Origin: Oscillatoriales cyanobacterium M59_W2019_021
GTDB taxonomy: Bacteria > Cyanobacteriota > Cyanobacteriia > Cyanobacteriales > Geitlerinemataceae
Reading direction: 5' to 3'
Assembly (NCBI GenBank): GCA_015295945.1
Contig: DVED01000177.1
Location: 1 to 37,030 of the forward strand
Length of the DNA: 37,030 nt
The position numbers and the translations under genes were made by a program. Each line of letters begins with the position of its first letter. Position 1 is the first letter of the stretch. This document shows positions 19,892 to 28,472 of this stretch, in pieces. The notes below the pieces were generated by a model. That model was not told where the DNA came from. It saw only the letters and a program-made list of their open reading frames with translations, and made no database searches.

Positions 19892-19920
19892 ATTATATGC
19901 CTTCACTTCCAATAATTCAA
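19892..19920 (-). promoter_or_regulatory. Probable psaA promoter (TTGAAT-17-TATAAT)
   Basis: On the minus strand TTGAAT (19920-19915) and a perfect TATAAT (19897-19892) are separated by exactly 17 bp. Transcription should begin near 19885, leaving a 5' leader of about 255 bases before psaA. The leader contains GAAATATTTC and a CTCTC/GAGAG pairing near its 5' end. AT-rich sequence lies upstream. TTTACAAA at 20016-20023 (plus strand) resembles half of an HLR1 (RpaB) site, but the second half-site is not at the proper spacing. Confidence 0.65.
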
Positions 19921-20068
19921 TCCGGAAAATGAATCCCTAATTTTTTTGGGGAAAGCGGGTTTAGTTATAAAAGTCAAGCTAACACAGCAATATTTAACAA
20001 AATGAAAATTTTAAGTTTACAAAAGTTAAATTATACGCCGATCAAAATTTCCAATATCAGTTATATAT

Positions 20069-20091
20069 ATCTATCGTATATATAGATAGAT
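20069..20091. repeat. AT-rich inverted repeat between psaA and the lipoprotein gene
   Basis: ATCTATC (20069-20075) and GATAGAT (20085-20091) flank an alternating TA core. It lies in the 583-bp divergent spacer 19630-20212. That spacer otherwise contains the psaA promoter and leader (19630-19920), an AT-rich stretch (19930-20090), and a weak TATAGT (20156-20161) plus AAGGAG (20195-20200) ahead of the lipoprotein gene. Confidence 0.45.
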
Positions 20092-20212
20092 GTCGGGACG
20101 GGCAACCCCAACGATCGGTTCGCCAATTCCCAACAGTAGAGCGAGCATTTTCCGGTATAGTGTCGTAAGCTGCCCGTAGCGGTAATCGAACGGTTAAGGA
20201 GTAAAGTTAGGC

Positions 20213-21925
20213 GTGGTGAAGATCGAACGGTGGTGGAGCATCCTCAAACCTTTGCTGGCATGGCAATTGACCGTTGCTTTGGTGTTGGGAACGGTGGGAT
20301 GTCGCGATCGCGTGGTGGCTTCTGAGGGGGACGGTTCTGGGTCAACCCCAGCAGCTCCACCCGAAGTGGTGATTTCCGAAGTCTCTCCCCCCGAACCCCT
20401 TCAGGAATTGCGCCAAGCGTTAGAAGTTTATCACCCGCAAGTGACGATCGCCTCTCCCCAAACCGACGAGATTCTCGAAGACGAGACGATCGCCGTCCGG
20501 CTTCAGGTTCGCGACTTGCCCGTCTTTCAAAATGAGACGTTCGGTTTGGGACCTCATCTAGAAGTCATTCTTGACAATCGCCCGTCGATCCCGGTGTACG
20601 ATCCCGACGAACCCCTAATCTTCTCGGAACTATCTCCCGGAACCCATACGTTGCGGGTGTTTGCGGTTCGTCCCTGGGGTGAGAGCTTTAAAAATGAGGG
20701 AGCTTACGCCCAAACCACCTTTCATTTATATACGAAAACCGACGATAACGCACCCGAGTCCGACGTGCCGTTGCTGACCTACAATCAACCCCAGGGGAAC
20801 TACGGTGCCGAGCCGATTTTACTCGATTTTTACCTGACCGATGCTCCGTTGCACCTGATTGCTCAGGAGTCGGAAGAGGACAATATCGTCGATTGGCGGA
20901 TTCGCTGTACCATCGATGGGAAAAGCTTCGTTATCGATCGCTGGCAGCCGATTTACTTAACCGGATTCCGACCGGGCAAAAACTGGGTGAAACTGGAATT
21001 CCTCGACGAACTGGGGAACCCAGTGAAAAATGTCTTTAATAATACAGTGCGGGTCATTACCTACGAACCCGGTGGCGACGATCCCCTCTCTCAACTGATC
21101 CGGGGAGATCTCTCGGTTGAGGAAGTGCGGGGAATTGTCGATCCCAATTACGTCTACGAACCGGAAACCGAAGAACCGATTTCCGCACCCGTTCCGGAAA
21201 TTCCCGCCGAACCGGAAACCTTACCGGAAATTCCCACAGAATCGGAAACTTTACCGGAAATTCCTACAGAACCGGAAACGCTACCGGAAGTCTTGGAGGA
21301 ATCCGAAGTTCCCGCCGAACCGGAAACGCTACCGGAAATTCCCGAGGAAGTGGAAACGCTACCGGAAATTCCTGCCGAACCGGGAACCCTACCGGAAATC
21401 CTAGAGGAACCCACTTCGATCCTGGACGATAGTTCGGACGATATGCAAATTCCCGAAGAAGTCCTCGAACCGACTGTCGAACCCGAAATCGCACCAGAAC
21501 CTTCTGAGGAAGATGGATCGCCGGCAGCTGAAATGGAAATCGAAACCGAATCCGACGAACCTTCTCTAGATCTTGTCGTTCCGGAGGATAGCGAATCAGT
21601 GTTGGAGATAACTCCTGGGGATGGGGAAGAACTGCTGTTAGAAGAGGAAGTGCCGATCGAATCTTCCCAGGAGTTAGAAACGATCGATTCCGAGAAGGTG
21701 AATTCAGAAGAAATTCTACCTGAAACTGAAGTTGAGGAAGTTCCAGAGGCGATCGATCTCGAATCCGAAGTCGATTCTCCTGTGGAAGAAACCGTTGATT
21801 CTGAAGATTCTGCTGGCGAACTCTTAGAGGAAATCAAAACTGGAGATATCGAATTGACTTTAGAAGAAGAGGAAATGGCAACCGAAGCAGAACCCGAAAT
21901 GGAAAAGGTCGATCTCGGTAGCTGA
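20213..21925 (+). CDS. Putative lipoprotein with a long Pro/Glu repeat tail, function unknown
   Basis: I do not recognise a named family. The start is GTG at 20213 or 20216, 12-15 bases after AAGGAG. The N-terminus has a hydrophobic segment (LLAWQLTVALVLGTVGC) ending in a lipobox-like TVGC, so export and lipidation at about Cys30 are likely. Residues about 60-285 form a beta-rich region (VTIASPQTDEILEDETIAVRLQV; LSPGTHTLRVFAVRPWGESFKNEGAYAQTTFHLYT) resembling paired Ig-like domains. From about 315 to 405 comes a tandem repeat of ETLPEIP(A/T)EP-like units, then a very acidic tail to residue 570. The tail is low in Lys/Arg and probably disordered, perhaps spanning the cell wall. The membrane-protein gene starts 34 bp later, so an operon is likely. 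Confidence 0.75.
   Translation: MVKIERWWSILKPLLAWQLTVALVLGTVGCRDRVVASEGDGSGSTPAAPPEVVISEVSPPEPLQELRQALEVYHPQVTIASPQTDEILEDETIAVRLQVRDLPVFQNETFGLGPHLEVILDNRPSIPVYDPDEPLIFSELSPGTHTLRVFAVRPWGESFKNEGAYAQTTFHLYTKTDDNAPESDVPLLTYNQPQGNYGAEPILLDFYLTDAPLHLIAQESEEDNIVDWRIRCTIDGKSFVIDRWQPIYLTGFRPGKNWVKLEFLDELGNPVKNVFNNTVRVITYEPGGDDPLSQLIRGDLSVEEVRGIVDPNYVYEPETEEPISAPVPEIPAEPETLPEIPTESETLPEIPTEPETLPEVLEESEVPAEPETLPEIPEEVETLPEIPAEPGTLPEILEEPTSILDDSSDDMQIPEEVLEPTVEPEIAPEPSEEDGSPAAEMEIETESDEPSLDLVVPEDSESVLEITPGDGEELLLEEEVPIESSQELETIDSEKVNSEEILPETEVEEVPEAIDLESEVDSPVEETVDSEDSAGELLEEIKTGDIELTLEEEEMATEAEPEMEKVDLGS
21196..21415 (+). repeat. Coding tandem repeat, about seven Pro/Glu decapeptide-like units
   Basis: The DNA repeats units of about 30 bases built on CCGGAAATTCC plus GCCGAACCGGAAAC. 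The encoded units read PEIPAEPETL, PEIPTESETL, PEIPTEPETL, PEVLEESEVPAEPETL, PEIPEEVETL, PEIPAEPGTL and PEILEEP. Unit length and wording vary slightly, as expected for slippage followed by drift; copy number may differ between strains. Confidence 0.85.
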
Positions 21926-21959
21926 TGCCTAATGCGATCGCCTTAACGTACTCGAATTT

Positions 21960-23066
21960 ATGAGAATTACGATAAAACGGTCGGTCATTCTGGCTGTGGC
22001 GATCGCTCTTTTCCCATCTCCAGTTCTTGCCAATTCCCTAACGCCCGTAATTGAGGCAGCATTTGTCCATCTTTTAGTGGGAAATTTCTTACTCGGTGCG
22101 GTGGAAGGATTTCTGCTATCGAAATGGTTCGGCACGCCGCGTGGCAACTCTCAAGCGATTCTCGTTGTTGCCAACTACGCATCTGCTTTGTTGGGACACA
22201 TCTTGTTAGCCAATCGCCTCTCAACGATGCCACAGGTGACGCTTGAGAATGTGTTGGTGTGGTTGTGGATTTTTGTAGCTATTGCGTTCGTGCTGACGTT
22301 ACTCATCGAGTATCCGTTCTTCTGGCTTCTCCTGCGGAAACAAGAGAAAGCATTCCGAAAATCGTTAAAAGCCACGATCGTCATTCACTGTATCAGTTAC
22401 CTGCTGTTATTTGGTTGGTACGCGACGAGTAGCGTGACCAGTATGGCGAACCAATTGGATGTGGTTCCCGTCGTCCAGCTACAACCTAATGAGGAATACC
22501 TTCTTTATTTCATCTCGTCTGACGGCAAACAGGTGGTGCGATCGGATCTCGAAGGCAAACAGCAAGAGATTGTCAAAGAACTGAGGAAGATCGAAAAAAA
22601 TCCTGCACTTTTTATGTGTAAAAATCAAGAAGGACAGATCGATTTGGTTGCCAAAGAAGGAATGCTAAAAGAGATTGTTTTATCTGATTTTACTCATTCT
22701 CTCCCCACTCTCAAGTATGCCAATTCAGGCTTTAATTCACCGTTAATGGATTCAAAGAACCCGTGTTATTCCAATATGTCTGGTATGGTTCCCAAACTCA
22801 CTGAGAATACGAATTGGGACTACCAGACTGTGTTTTGGGCAACTAGAGGCATTATGGGGGATAACAAGGCAAACCTGTCAAGTTTTAACTTTGGCTTAGA
22901 AACACCGTTTGCCTGGTGGTACGTCCGTCATGCCACTCACCTCGAAGGAGATTATGCGGTCTTCCAACTGGGTGAAGATGGAGTCTATATTTTGCAACCT
23001 CAAGAGAAAAAAATAGCGTTGATTACTCGAGGGCGATCGCCTGTTGTTATCAAACCCAAACGTTAG
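21960..23066 (+). CDS. Polytopic membrane protein with a C-terminal soluble domain, unknown
   Basis: No family is recognised. The 368-residue product begins with a signal or first helix (KRSVILAVAIALFPSPVLANS). Further hydrophobic segments lie at about 32-53, 62-82, 96-120 and 135-158. They include the stretches NYASALLGHILL and IEYPFFWLLLRKQEK. Residues about 165-368 are soluble, with a repeated strand pattern (EYLLYFISSDGKQVVRSDLEGK; GDYAVFQLGEDGVYILQPQ) that resembles blades of a beta-propeller-like or WD-like fold, though this is only suggestive. It lies 34 bp after the lipoprotein gene and 23 bp before a shorter related membrane protein, so all three are probably co-transcribed. Base composition is a little more AT-rich than the neighbours. 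Confidence 0.7.
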   Translation: MRITIKRSVILAVAIALFPSPVLANSLTPVIEAAFVHLLVGNFLLGAVEGFLLSKWFGTPRGNSQAILVVANYASALLGHILLANRLSTMPQVTLENVLVWLWIFVAIAFVLTLLIEYPFFWLLLRKQEKAFRKSLKATIVIHCISYLLLFGWYATSSVTSMANQLDVVPVVQLQPNEEYLLYFISSDGKQVVRSDLEGKQQEIVKELRKIEKNPALFMCKNQEGQIDLVAKEGMLKEIVLSDFTHSLPTLKYANSGFNSPLMDSKNPCYSNMSGMVPKLTENTNWDYQTVFWATRGIMGDNKANLSSFNFGLETPFAWWYVRHATHLEGDYAVFQLGEDGVYILQPQEKKIALITRGRSPVVIKPKR

Positions 23067-23089
23067 AAATACAATCGATACTCTGATTT

Positions 23090-23572
23090 ATGATTGTCCG
23101 TGTTTTCTTTCATCACGGGATTTCCTCAACTTATCTTGCCAATTCAGGAATTCCATTTTTTACCCAAAGTATCACATATCAATTTTACCTGCTGATTCCA
23201 ATTCTAGTCATAGAAGCTTATATTCATAGGAAAATTCTCAAACTTGGCATTGGGCGATCGCTTTCTATTGCTTTGAGTACCAACATCTTCTCAACGCTGT
23301 TGGGAGGCACATTCTTTGTCTTGCTGTCAAGTTCCTATTGTTGCCTGTCCTACTCTTTCCCTTTACTGCCGCTTGAGTTGATGGTAACCTTAGTTCCCAT
23401 GTTTTTGATGTCGGTACTTCTAGAAGCGGCTTTGGGACATTTGGCACTAAAACAGGTCGATCGATCCCAAATTCTTCCCTCATTTGTGCGGGCTAATATT
23501 TTTTCTTATATTATGCTAGAAACCTTAGCGATCGCCCAACTGATTAAAGGATACATCGAAGGTCGCGGCTAA
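23090..23572 (+). CDS. Small polytopic membrane protein related to the preceding gene
   Basis: The 160-residue product has about four hydrophobic segments (28-43, 58-78, 88-110, 133-150). LLEAALGHLALKQVDRSQILPSFVRANIFSYIMLETL lines up with the EYPFFWLLLRKQ-to-SYLLLF region of the upstream protein: an acidic residue, a charged turn, an aromatic and a final SY(I/L)xLxx helix. By eye this suggests that the pair arose by duplication, with the second lacking the soluble domain. The ATG at 23090 is the first in frame; no strong ribosome binding site is seen, which fits translational linkage to the gene 23 bp upstream. Function unknown. Confidence 0.65.
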   Translation: MIVRVFFHHGISSTYLANSGIPFFTQSITYQFYLLIPILVIEAYIHRKILKLGIGRSLSIALSTNIFSTLLGGTFFVLLSSSYCCLSYSFPLLPLELMVTLVPMFLMSVLLEAALGHLALKQVDRSQILPSFVRANIFSYIMLETLAIAQLIKGYIEGRG

Positions 23573-23625
23573 CCCATGCTGCCTACCCTGACGGTTGTGT
23601 TTTAACCAAGAACAATAACCATAAC

Positions 23626-24483
23626 TTACCGTTGTTCGCTGCGATACCGCAAAGATTCGGCAACAAAGGCTAAAATCCCAGAAACGGTGATGAGAATGAC
23701 GCTGAGGGCGTTAATATCCGGTTTAACCGCCGTCCGGATGCGGCTGAAGATTTCCATCGGTAACGTAGTTGCCCCCGCACCTGCCGTAAAACTGGAAATT
23801 AACAGATCGTCCATACTGAGGACGAAAGCAATCAAGCAACCCGAGACAATTCCGGGCATGAGTTGGGGTAGCAACACTTGGAGAAAGGCTTGCACGGGAG
23901 TTGCTCCCAAATCCAGTGCCGCTTCCTCTAAATGTTTGTCGAGGTCTGCTAAGCGGGTAGATACGGCGATCGCGATATACGCCAAACAAAATACAATATG
24001 AGCGGCGACAATCGTCCACAAACTCAACCCAATCCCCACTGCCGCCAGGAAAACCAGGGTGGCAACGGCGATGGCGATATCCGGTACGATCAACGGTAGA
24101 TAGGCGATGCCTTGATACAGCTTTTTCCCGAAAAATTGGTAGCGTGCCAATCCCACTGCCATCAGCGTTCCCAAAATCGCCGACACCCCGACAGCACATA
24201 ACGCCACCGTTACGCTATTTCTCAACGCCGTGAGGATGCGCGGATCTCCAAATAGTTTCCGATACCACTCGAGCGTAAAACCTTCCCATCCCGCACTGTA
24301 TGCCGATTCGTTGAAACTGTAAACCATCAGAATCAGAATCGGCAAATACATGAAGACGAACATAGCACCCGCAAATAGCGTTTGCCACGAGAGAGAAAAG
24401 CGAGATTCGTTCGACATATCTGGGATCGATTCCTCATCGGGGGATTGAGTTTTAGGGTCTAACGGTTTGGCAGATTCAGTCAT
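23626..24483 (-). CDS. potC: Polyamine ABC transporter permease PotC
   Basis: This is the second inner-membrane permease of a spermidine/putrescine importer. From the ATG at 24483 (MTESAKPLDPKTQ) it is 285 residues; an alternative ATG at 24417 (MSNESRFSLSW) fits the family N-terminus even better. The longer in-frame extension to 24618 translates a purine-rich repeat and is unlikely to be protein. Six hydrophobic segments begin at FAGAMFVFMYLPILILMVYSF. The cytoplasmic EAA loop that docks with the ATPase is clear: HLEEAALDLGATPVQAF followed by LPQLMPGI. The gene is last in the minus-strand order potA, potD, potB, potC and lies 144 bp after potB, a spacer made mostly of direct repeats. Confidence 0.9.
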   Translation of the reverse strand: MTESAKPLDPKTQSPDEESIPDMSNESRFSLSWQTLFAGAMFVFMYLPILILMVYSFNESAYSAGWEGFTLEWYRKLFGDPRILTALRNSVTVALCAVGVSAILGTLMAVGLARYQFFGKKLYQGIAYLPLIVPDIAIAVATLVFLAAVGIGLSLWTIVAAHIVFCLAYIAIAVSTRLADLDKHLEEAALDLGATPVQAFLQVLLPQLMPGIVSGCLIAFVLSMDDLLISSFTAGAGATTLPMEIFSRIRTAVKPDINALSVILITVSGILAFVAESLRYRSEQR

Positions 24484-24499
24484 GCAATTGAAGGAGTTG

Positions 24500-24551
24500 C
24501 AGGAGTTTGGGAGAGGAAGGCAGAAGGGGGAGCAGGAGTTTGGGAGAGGAA
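24500..24551. repeat. Direct repeat in the potB-potC spacer
   Basis: The 18-mer CAGGAGTTTGGGAGAGGA occurs at 24500-24517 and again at 24533-24550, a 33-bp period, within a purine-rich tract running to about 24590. It lies just upstream of the chosen potC start. Confidence 0.75.
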
Positions 24552-24627
24552 ATGAGGAGGTGAGGGAAAAGAGAGCGGGGGGAGAAAACAGTGACCCATG
24601 ACCCATGACCAACCTCAAATCCCAAAT

Positions 24628-25614
24628 TCAAGGCTGGGTATCGCGATCGCCGTATTTGAGCAATAGGGCGATCGACACGCTCACGACTAAAATCAGGATG
24701 GTACTCAGTGCCGAACCGAAGCCCCAATTGGGCGATTGTCCTAAAAATTGGTTGTAAATCAACCGGGCGACGGTTCCGCTGGAGGTTCCCCCCAACAGTT
24801 CCGGATCGACGAAATCGCCCAAGCTAGAAATAAACACCAGCAGTGACCCAGCGGCAATTCCCGGAGCGGTTTGCGGCACGGTAATTTTCCAGAAGGTTTC
24901 CAGCGGCGTTGCCCCTAAATCGGCGGAGGCTTCCAGTAATTGGCGATCGAGCTTTTCTAGGGAAGAATATAAAATCAAGACCATATACGGCAAAAAGTCG
25001 TAACTCATGCCGATGAGGACGGCACTGGGTCGGTCGATCAGTTCCAACCCCGGCAGTCCGATGCTTCCCAACACCGTATTGAGAACTCCCGTCGGTCGCA
25101 AAATCGTCACCCAAGCATAGGCTCGCAGCAGGGAGGACGTCCACAAGGGGAGAACGAAACCCATCAGGAGTAAATTCCGCCATCGCGACGGGGCGAGAAT
25201 GGCAATCCAGTAGGCGACAGGAAAGCCCAACAGCAAACAGAGGGCAGTCGTTCCCAGGGCAAAAAACAGCGATCGAAAGATAACCTTGATATACAGCGGA
25301 TCGAACGCCAGGAGATAGTTATCGAGTCCCGAGGGAATCACTTTCATTCCCGGTACGATGTCGGGCACCAGGCTGATCTCGAAAATCACCAAAGTGGGCA
25401 GCACTAGCAGCACCACCAGCCACAGTCCCGCCGGACCGAGCAAGGCAACCGGACCGAGCCACTGCTGACCGAGGGGGGTTTTTCCGCTATCGGGTGGAGA
25501 GTTGGGAGAGAGGGGAGGTTTGGTCGATACAGACACGGGGTTGTGGGTTTGAGGTTGGGATAAACGGCAGGAACTCGAGAAAGCGGATTTTATCCGCTCG
25601 TCAGTCGCGTCCAA
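24628..25614 (-). CDS. potB: Polyamine ABC transporter permease PotB
   Basis: The 328-residue permease has a polar N-terminal extension of about 50 residues, then six hydrophobic segments starting at PVALLGPAGLWLVVLLVLPTLVIF. The EAA loop is LLEASADLGATPLETFW followed by VPQTAPGI. The conserved RAYAWVTILRPTGVLN stretch of PotB/PotH is present. The start at 25614 lies 25 bp inside the potD reading frame. This overlap implies translational coupling; the alternative is a later start within the extension, though the next in-frame Met is deep in the membrane domain, which argues for 25614 or a GTG near residue 27. Confidence 0.92.
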   Translation of the reverse strand: MDATDERIKSAFSSSCRLSQPQTHNPVSVSTKPPLSPNSPPDSGKTPLGQQWLGPVALLGPAGLWLVVLLVLPTLVIFEISLVPDIVPGMKVIPSGLDNYLLAFDPLYIKVIFRSLFFALGTTALCLLLGFPVAYWIAILAPSRWRNLLLMGFVLPLWTSSLLRAYAWVTILRPTGVLNTVLGSIGLPGLELIDRPSAVLIGMSYDFLPYMVLILYSSLEKLDRQLLEASADLGATPLETFWKITVPQTAPGIAAGSLLVFISSLGDFVDPELLGGTSSGTVARLIYNQFLGQSPNWGFGSALSTILILVVSVSIALLLKYGDRDTQP

Positions 25615-26708
25615 TAGCGATCGTAAATGGAGGTGACATTTTCTCCGAGTGGAATTAAGCTTTCCGAGTTTTGGAGTGCCGGGTTCGGCGGAAACAATGT
25701 CACGTTATTTTGCACCTCTGAAGGCAGTAACTCGAAGGCAGCTTCGTTGGGAGTGGCAAAACTCAAACGCTGGCAAATTTCGGCAGCCACTTCCGGTTGC
25801 AGCATAAAGTTAATCCAAGCGTACGCCGCATCGGGATTGGGGGCAGAAGCCGGGATGACTAAGGTATCCATCCATAACGACGAACCGCTTTTGGGGAGAA
25901 CGTAGCGCAAGTCCTCATTTTCCGGAATCACTTCGTTGGCGTCGGAGGAATAGCACATGGCCACGGTCAAGTCCCCAGTGATAATGCGCGATCGCCACGC
26001 ATCGGAGTCGAAGGAAGCGATGGCGGGTTTGAGTTCCAGCAGTTTTTCGTAAGCCCGCTCGATCGCTTTGGGATCTTTAGTATTATAAGAATATCCCAGC
26101 ATCCGCAGTACCGCACCAATGGTTTCTCGGGGGTCGTTGAGCAGGGTCATCCGCTTGTAGAGTGCTTCTTGGTTCTCCCATAGGTAGTCCCAATCTTTGG
26201 GGGGCGGATCTAAGACTTTGGAGTTGTAAATCAGTCCTGTGGTTCCCCAACTGAGGGGGACGCTGTAGCGATCTCCGGGATCGTATTCTGGATTTTGGAA
26301 GCGATCGTACAATCGATCGAGTCCGACTATTTTGCTACGATCGAGTTCGGTCAGCAAGTTACGATCTCGCATCTTGATCACCATGTAATCCGACGGGTAA
26401 ATGATGCTGTAGGCTCCCCCCGCCCCGGCCTGCAATTTGGCGAGCATTTCTTCGTTAGAGCTAAAGACATCGGCGATCGCCCGAATCCCGGTTTCTGCGG
26501 TAAATCGATCCAACAGGTCGCGATCGGTATACCCCGCCCAGGTATAAATGTACAGCACGTCGGCTGCCGTTTTCACCGTCGTCCGCACGTCGGCCAGCGT
26601 CCAACCGCAACCGGACAGCGCTAAGCCAGACAGCACGGCAGCCGTTCCCTGCAAAAAGCGACGGCGACTCAAATTGGGGCGATCGAAGTGTAACTGAGTT
26701 GGTGGCAC
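25590..26708 (-). CDS. potD: Polyamine-binding lipoprotein PotD (Tat-type signal)
   Basis: The 372-residue substrate-binding protein delivers spermidine or putrescine to PotB/PotC. The N-terminus carries a twin-arginine motif (SRRRFLQG, 14-21), a hydrophobic segment and a lipobox LSGC (Cys34), so a Tat-exported, lipid-anchored protein is likely. Hallmark PotD segments are LYIYTWAGYTDRDLLDRFTAETGI (52-75), ERYSVPLSWGTTGLIYNS-like DRYSVPLSWGTTGLIYNSK, and DPRETIGAVLRMLGYSYNT. The ligand-binding aromatic and acidic residues (W59, Y61 area; D and W in LPKSGSSLWMDTLVIPA) appear kept. It is the first of the potD-potB-potC group; potA lies 327 bp upstream. Confidence 0.95.
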   Translation of the reverse strand: MPPTQLHFDRPNLSRRRFLQGTAAVLSGLALSGCGWTLADVRTTVKTAADVLYIYTWAGYTDRDLLDRFTAETGIRAIADVFSSNEEMLAKLQAGAGGAYSIIYPSDYMVIKMRDRNLLTELDRSKIVGLDRLYDRFQNPEYDPGDRYSVPLSWGTTGLIYNSKVLDPPPKDWDYLWENQEALYKRMTLLNDPRETIGAVLRMLGYSYNTKDPKAIERAYEKLLELKPAIASFDSDAWRSRIITGDLTVAMCYSSDANEVIPENEDLRYVLPKSGSSLWMDTLVIPASAPNPDAAYAWINFMLQPEVAAEICQRLSFATPNEAAFELLPSEVQNNVTLFPPNPALQNSESLIPLGENVTSIYDRYWTRLTSG

Positions 26709-26717
26709 GAGATATTT

Positions 26718-27029
26718 TAAGTAATAAGTAATAAGTAATAAGTAAGAGTTTGGGGTTGGTCATTTGTCCCTCGTCATTTGGACATCTCGATTTTTGACGG
26801 CCCAAACGTCGAGGATTCGTTCGGGTTGGGTTCAGAATTTGAATGTTTCGAGGTTCCTATTTGTCATTCGTCATTTGGGAGTTGCGAGTTGCTAGTCGCA
26901 TTTACTACCATCTGCCATCTGCCATCCAATCTCTAATATCTGTTTTCTCCCCTTGCTCGAGAAAGCTTCCCCCGATCGAGACCGATCTTTAATTCTGAAC
27001 TCCTGTAACTCCTGTAACTCCCGAACTCC
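26718..27029. repeat. Spacer of short tandem repeats between potA and potD
   Basis: The 327-bp spacer 26709-27035 has no gene. It holds three tandem arrays: GTAATAA heptamers (26721-26741 plus partial units), CCATCTG heptamers (26908-26926) and AACTCCTGT nonamers (26998-27029). GTCATTTG/CATTCG-like fragments recur at 26759-26780 and 26862-26877. No promoter or terminator stands out, so whether potA and potD share a transcript is unclear. Confidence 0.7.
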
Positions 27030-27035
27030 TTCTTC

Positions 27036-28163
27036 TCATACTTTCAAGACCGTAGCATCTTTGGGTTGCCAACAGACGTAAACGGGGGTGTCGCCGTCGG
27101 GCAGACTGCCGAAACCGCTGGGTTGGCGGACGGTGAGGCGCTCTCCCGAGATCAATTCGACCTGACAGTGAATGTGCGTTCCCAAATACATAACGTGTTT
27201 CAAGCGTCCTTCAAAGCAATTGGGCGTCCCGTCGATGGGAGCGGCAACTAAGTTGATTTTTTCCGGGCGGATGCTGACCACCACTGGGTCTTGAACGATA
27301 CCGTCAAAGTCGGCTGTGGGTTCGATGGCGAGGGCGAGGTGAGTGGGAGTGCGGACGGTGGTGTGAGATCGATCGATCGACTCTAGGTGTCCGTTAAAGA
27401 GATTGGTATCCCCAATAAAGTCGGCAACGAAGGGGGTGGCGGGGCGTTCGTAGATGCGATCGGGGGAGTCGATCTGTTCGATTTTACCGTCTTTCATCAC
27501 GGCGATGCGATCGGACAAACTTAGCGCCTCTTCTTGGTCGTGGGTCACCATCACAAACGTCAGCCCCAACTCCCGATGCAAGTTTGACAACTCCACTTGC
27601 ATTTCCTTGCGCAGCTTTAAATCTAACGCCCCCAAGGGTTCGTCGAGAAGCAAGACTGCCGGACGGTTGACAAGCGCTCGCGCCAAGGCAATCCGCTGCC
27701 GCTGTCCTCCCGACAGTTGCGCGGGATATCGACTGGCAAAGGACTCCATTTTCACCAAGCGCAAAGCATCGTCTACCCGTTCCTGGATTTCCGCTTTCCC
27801 CAGACGCCTAATTCGCAGACCAAAGGCGATGTTATCCCACACTTTCATGTGGTTGAATAAGGCGTAGCTTTGAAATACCGTATTCACCGGACGCTGGTAA
27901 GGCGGAACCCGATTCATCGATTCCCCGCGAATCAGGATCTCTCCGGCAGAGGGCAACTCGAACCCGGCAATCATTCGCAGCGTTGTGGTTTTGCCGCAAC
28001 CCGACGGACCGAGAATGCTGAAAAACTCGCCCCGTCCGATTTCAAATTCAACGCCTCGGACGGCAGTTTCGCCGTTATAGACCTTAAAGACTTTGCGGAG
28101 TTCGACGTCGAATTGCGTGCCGGTTCCCGCTAAATCTGAGTTGTGGCTTGCTGTCTGAAGCAT
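27036..28163 (-). CDS. potA: Polyamine ABC transporter ATP-binding protein PotA
   Basis: The ATPase powers the PotBC importer. From the ATG at 28163 it has 375 residues. It shows Walker A GPSGCGKTT (52-60), the Q loop (VNTVFQSYALF), the ABC signature LSGGQRQRIALARAL, Walker B VLLLDEPLGALD and the switch His in FVMVTHDQEEAL. The C-terminal third is the TOBE-type regulatory domain (VSIRPEKINL; GRLKHVMYLGTHIHCQVEL; VCWQPKDATVL). An in-frame ATG at 28274 would add 37 basic residues with no family match, so I reject it. The gene leads the pot cluster. Confidence 0.95.
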   Translation of the reverse strand: MLQTASHNSDLAGTGTQFDVELRKVFKVYNGETAVRGVEFEIGRGEFFSILGPSGCGKTTTLRMIAGFELPSAGEILIRGESMNRVPPYQRPVNTVFQSYALFNHMKVWDNIAFGLRIRRLGKAEIQERVDDALRLVKMESFASRYPAQLSGGQRQRIALARALVNRPAVLLLDEPLGALDLKLRKEMQVELSNLHRELGLTFVMVTHDQEEALSLSDRIAVMKDGKIEQIDSPDRIYERPATPFVADFIGDTNLFNGHLESIDRSHTTVRTPTHLALAIEPTADFDGIVQDPVVVSIRPEKINLVAAPIDGTPNCFEGRLKHVMYLGTHIHCQVELISGERLTVRQPSGFGSLPDGDTPVYVCWQPKDATVLKV

Positions 28164-28472
28164 GATGGCGGTTCCTAAACGGTAATACCCCTTATAAGAC
28201 GAACGATCGCGCTCGGATCGACGAGCCCGAAGCTGGGACGGACGGATCGCTTCCGGCGATTGAAGTCCTCGCACGCGGCGCAGACCTGGTTTTATTCTAT
28301 CCGTTCGATCGAAACTTTGGGATTTTTCGCTTGATCGGGGGCAGGCAAACGGCGTTTCCTCCTAGGGGTCATGGCTTGACTCGATGAGTGGGGGTGCGAC
28401 CGGAAAACTTGACAGTTTCCCTTGGCGATCGAGACAAATCTCTGGTATCATAGTCAAGCTAAGATTGCCTTT
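28164..28472. other. Spacer between potA and tRNA-Cys
   Basis: No gene is visible in this 309-bp spacer. TTGGCG (28422-28427) and TATCAT (28446-28451), 18 bp apart, could be the tRNA promoter. TTGACA at 28409-28414 has no -10 at normal spacing. Upstream of potA nothing promoter-like is clear. Confidence 0.4.

Noticed and set aside
20016-20034. HLR1 (RpaB) element upstream of psaA
   Set aside because: TTTACAAA fits one half-site, but the next half (GTTAAATT) has a mismatch and a one-base spacer instead of two.
24484-24618. In-frame N-terminal extension of potC
   Set aside because: The extension translates the purine-rich direct repeats and has no resemblance to PotC N-termini.
28164-28274. 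37-residue N-terminal extension of potA
   Set aside because: Arg-rich, no family match; MLQTASHN at 28163 is a better start ahead of the ABC domain.
28409-28414. TTGACA as the tRNA-Cys -35 box
   Set aside because: The only -10-like TATCAT is 31 bp away; a TTGGCG with 18-bp spacing is more reasonable though weak.
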